Assembly (NCBI GenBank): GCA_002321335.1
Contig: DCMG01000134.1
Location: 1-25,714 of the forward strand
DNA length: 25,714 nucleotides
Direction: 5' to 3'
Source of the DNA: Bacteroidales bacterium UBA1628
GTDB taxonomy: Bacteria; Bacteroidota; Bacteroidia; Bacteroidales; UBA932
Of the stretch, positions 23,593-25,714 are shown piece after piece (the stretch's first letter is position 1; each line of letters opens with the position of its first letter). A program made the translations under genes and the position numbers. The notes below the pieces were generated by a model. It was not told the DNA's origin, did not search any database, and saw only the letters and a program-made list of their open reading frames with translations.

Positions 23593-24171
23593 ATGTTTTC
23601 AGAAAACATAAAAAAAACCGGATGTATTGAAGTCATTTGCGGCTCGATGTTCTCCGGCAAGACCGAGGAACTGATCCGCAGGATCCGCAGGGCCAAGTTC
23701 GCCAATCTCAGAATAGAGATATTCAAGCCGACGATAGACACAAGATATTCAGAGGATGACGTGGTTTCCCATGACTTCCACAAGATTCCGTGCCATTCAG
23801 TGAAAGATCCGAAGGAAATGCTGAATGTCGGTCCGGAAGTTCAGGTCGTGGGAATAGACGAGGCCCAGTTCTATGACATGTCGCTTGTTGATGTCGCACA
23901 AGAGCTTGCCGATCGTGGAATACGTGTGATCATAGCCGGCCTTGACACCGATTTTCTCGGAAAGCCTTTCGGTCCTATGCCTTACCTGATGGCCGTCGCC
24001 GAGGAGGTGAGAAAGGTTCATGCCATCTGTGTCAGGTGCGGAAATCTCGCGAACCATTCCCACAGATTATCACACAGCACAGAACTCGTGGTCCTAGGAG
24101 AAAAGGATGCCTACGAGCCTCTGTGCCGTGAATGCTACAACAAAGCTATCGCAGAGGAACGTGAGGCTTAG
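23593..24171 (+). CDS. tdk: Thymidine kinase, type II
   Basis: This 192-residue enzyme phosphorylates thymidine in the salvage pathway. The P-loop is GSMFSGKT at 17-24. The catalytic/Walker B block is DEAQF at 89-93. Four zinc cysteines are in CVRCGN and CRECYN. The lasso region between them ([15 protein letters not shown]) is present. ATG 23593 is chosen because it gives the family's short N-terminus; the frame is open far upstream, but that stretch overlaps the divergent gene. Its stop codon overlaps the recA stop by 4 bases, tail to tail. Confidence 0.97.
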   Translation: MFSENIKKTGCIEVICGSMFSGKTEELIRRIRRAKFANLRIEIFKPTIDTRYSEDDVVSHDFHKIPCHSVKDPKEMLNVGPEVQVVGIDEAQFYDMSLVDVAQELADRGIRVIIAGLDTDFLGKPFGPMPYLMAVAEEVRKVHAICVRCGNLANHSHRLSHSTELVVLGEKDAYEPLCRECYNKAIAEEREA

Positions 24172-25196
24172 TCTTTCACGTTCTTCAAAGCCTCGCGTAC
24201 CTTTGCCTCGATCTCGTCGCAGAGCTCCTGATTGTCCTTGAGCAACTGCTTTGTGGCCTCGCGCCCCTGAGCCAGTTTCTGGTCGCCGTAGCTGAACCAA
24301 GAGCCGCTCTTGCCCACGATTCCATATTCAACGCCAAGGTCAAGAATCTCTCCGGCGTGGGAGATTCCTTCTCCGAACACGATGTCGAACTCTGCTTTCT
24401 TGAAAGGCGGAGCCATCTTGTTCTTCACCACTTTGACACGTGTGCGGTTGCCGAGAGCCTCGTCTCCATCCTTGAGCTGTGTGGTCTTGCGCACGTCGAT
24501 ACGTACTGAAGCGTAGAACTTCAAAGCGTTGCCGCCGGTCGTGGTCTCCGGATTGCCGAACATCACGCCGATCTTCTCCCTCAGCTGATTGATGAATATG
24601 CAGCAAGTGTTCGTCTTGGCGATGTTGGCCGTCAGCTTCCTCAGAGCCTGGCTCATAAGTCTTGCCTGGAGTCCGACCTTGTTGTCTCCCATCTCGCCCT
24701 CGATCTCAGCCTTCGGTGTCAAGGCGGCGACAGAGTCAACCACCACGATGTCGATCGCTCCCGAACGGATAAGGTTGTCGGCGATCTCAAGCGCCTGCTC
24801 GCCGTTGTCCGGCTGTGAGATGAGCAAAGTCTCCAGATTTACCCCTAGAGCCTTTGCGTAGGTTCTGTCGAAAGCGTGCTCAGCGTCGATCATCGCCGCG
24901 ATGCCGCCCTGTTTCTGCGCCTCGGCGATCGCATGGATCGCCAAAGTGGTCTTACCGCTGGATTCCGGACCGTAGATCTCCACGATCCTTCCGCGCGGAT
25001 AACCTCCGATCCCGAGCGCATGGTCAAGCGCGACGGAACCGCTCGGAATGACCTGCACGTCCCATTGTGGCTGTTCCCCCAGCTTCATGATCGTCCCTTT
25101 CCCGTAGTCTTTCTCAATCTTGTCGATCGTGGCCTGCAGCGCCTTGAGTTTCGCGGCGCCCGCGTCTGTGGCCTTTGCCTCTACCTCTTTTGCCAT
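24168..25196 (-). CDS. recA: Recombinase RecA
   Basis: This 342-residue ATPase forms filaments on single-stranded DNA for homologous recombination and the SOS response. Walker A is GPESSGKT at 76-83, followed by [29 protein letters not shown] and the L2 loop [19 protein letters not shown]. The C-terminal domain is intact, with an acidic-basic end. It is monocistronic, with a TATCTTTG promoter element 56 bases upstream. I saw no obvious LexA box. It converges on tdk with a 4-base overlap. Confidence 0.99.
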   Translation of the reverse strand: MAKEVEAKATDAGAAKLKALQATIDKIEKDYGKGTIMKLGEQPQWDVQVIPSGSVALDHALGIGGYPRGRIVEIYGPESSGKTTLAIHAIAEAQKQGGIAAMIDAEHAFDRTYAKALGVNLETLLISQPDNGEQALEIADNLIRSGAIDIVVVDSVAALTPKAEIEGEMGDNKVGLQARLMSQALRKLTANIAKTNTCCIFINQLREKIGVMFGNPETTTGGNALKFYASVRIDVRKTTQLKDGDEALGNRTRVKVVKNKMAPPFKKAEFDIVFGEGISHAGEILDLGVEYGIVGKSGSWFSYGDQKLAQGREATKQLLKDNQELCDEIEAKVREALKNVKD

Positions 25197-25251
25197 AATG
25201 ATTAAATATAGTTGTTAGTTGTTTTTGGGCGAAAAGATGTCGCCTTTGTGA

Positions 25252-25259
25252 CAAAGATA
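25252..25259 (-). promoter_or_regulatory. -7 promoter element for recA
   Basis: On the minus strand TATCTTTG matches TAnnTTTG, giving a leader of about 50 bases. No convincing TTTG at -33. Confidence 0.5.
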
Positions 25260-25292
25260 TAAAATTACGTCCAATCCGGCGTTATTTTTCAC

Positions 25293-25300
25293 TAAATTTG
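25293..25300 (+). promoter_or_regulatory. -7 promoter element for rlmN
   Basis: TAAATTTG matches TAnnTTTG. It ends seven bases before the first possible ATG (25308) and 25 bases before the second (25326). No clear -33. Confidence 0.5.
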
Positions 25301-25307
25301 TAGTAAA

Positions 25308-25714
25308 ATGATAAACTCGAAAGATATGCGGGAGCAATTGTTGGGAAAGACACCGGAAGAACTTAAGGAAATCGCTTTGAATGTCGGTCTGCCGGCCTTT
25401 ACGGGCAAGCAGATTGCTCAGTGGATGTACGGGCGCAAGGTCCGGAGCTTTGATGAGATGACCAACATCTCAAAGGTTGGACGTGAAAGGCTTAAGGAGG
25501 AATATTCACTCGGTGTGACCATGCCTTCGATGTGTCAGGTTTCGTCGGACGGCACTAAAAAATACCTTTTCCCGATCGGGGAAGGCAATGCCGTCGAGGC
25601 TGTGATGATTCCTGATGACGACAGGAAGACCCTCTGCGTATCCTCTCAGGCCGGATGCCGGATGGGGTGCAGGTTCTGCATGACAGGGCGTCAGGGATTC
25701 CATGGCAACCTCAC
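25308..25714 (+). CDS. rlmN: 23S rRNA (adenine-2503-C2)-methyltransferase RlmN (3' truncated)
   Basis: The frame runs off the window end; 135 codons are visible. The radical-SAM cluster motif CxxxCxxC is CRMGCRFC, in QAGCRMGCRFCMTGRQGF, exactly as in RlmN, which methylates A2503 of 23S rRNA and certain tRNAs. The N-terminal domain has GLPAFTGKQIAQWMY, typical of RlmN. Two ATGs are possible: 25308 (MINSKD) or 25326 (MREQLLGKT). The second aligns better with the usual beginning and would leave a leader of about 20 bases behind the -7 element. Confidence 0.95.
   Translation, partial: MINSKDMREQLLGKTPEELKEIALNVGLPAFTGKQIAQWMYGRKVRSFDEMTNISKVGRERLKEEYSLGVTMPSMCQVSSDGTKKYLFPIGEGNAVEAVMIPDDDRKTLCVSSQAGCRMGCRFCMTGRQGFHGNL

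Overview
The window is a gene-dense, mostly housekeeping stretch of a Bacteroidota (Bacteroidales-like) chromosome. Evidence: protein families typical of that phylum, about half G+C, A-rich start regions without strong Shine-Dalgarno sequences, and several promoters of the Bacteroides type (TTTG, about 20 bases, then TAnnTTTG). Secreted peptidases and a choloylglycine-hydrolase-family enzyme would fit an animal-associated species. Genus cannot be told from this sequence. No gap between genes exceeds 300 bases.

Layout. 1-7347 (+): an ABC-type permease cut by the window edge, a secreted linear-amide hydrolase, ferritin, MazG, a YghO-like protein and release factor 1. 7452-10703 (-): a compact operon pgi - GHMP sugar kinase - nucleotidyltransferase. 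10840-13371 (-): DJ-1/PfpI protein, tRNA-Gln(UUG), rbfA, tyrS. 13514-14269 (+): tpiA. 14342-15915 (-): a 58-residue Hc1 histone-like protein, pth, rplY. 16077-19535: a divergent pair of secreted peptidases, C11 (-) and dipeptidyl peptidase III (+). 19604-20479 (+): xerD. 20640-23495 (-): an HhH/ComEA-like membrane protein, rsmI and an uncharacterised coiled-coil protein. 23593-25714: tdk (+), recA (-) and the start of rlmN (+).

No phage, transposase, CRISPR array or defence island is visible. What stands out lies on top of the genes. (1) The hexamer GAATAT occurs about 65 times on both strands where base composition predicts roughly 10, and codon choice bends to accommodate it. (2) A small palindromic REP-like repeat (core CTGAGCYTGTCGAAG) recurs about ten times. 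Some copies act as terminators and four lie in frame inside two proteins. (3) The sugar kinase carries Ala where galactokinases have their sugar-binding Glu, as in plant galacturonokinase, and is translationally coupled to a nucleotidyltransferase, suggesting an uncharacterised sugar-activation route. (4) A 51-bp tandem repeat with a dyad in each unit separates xerD from the HhH gene.
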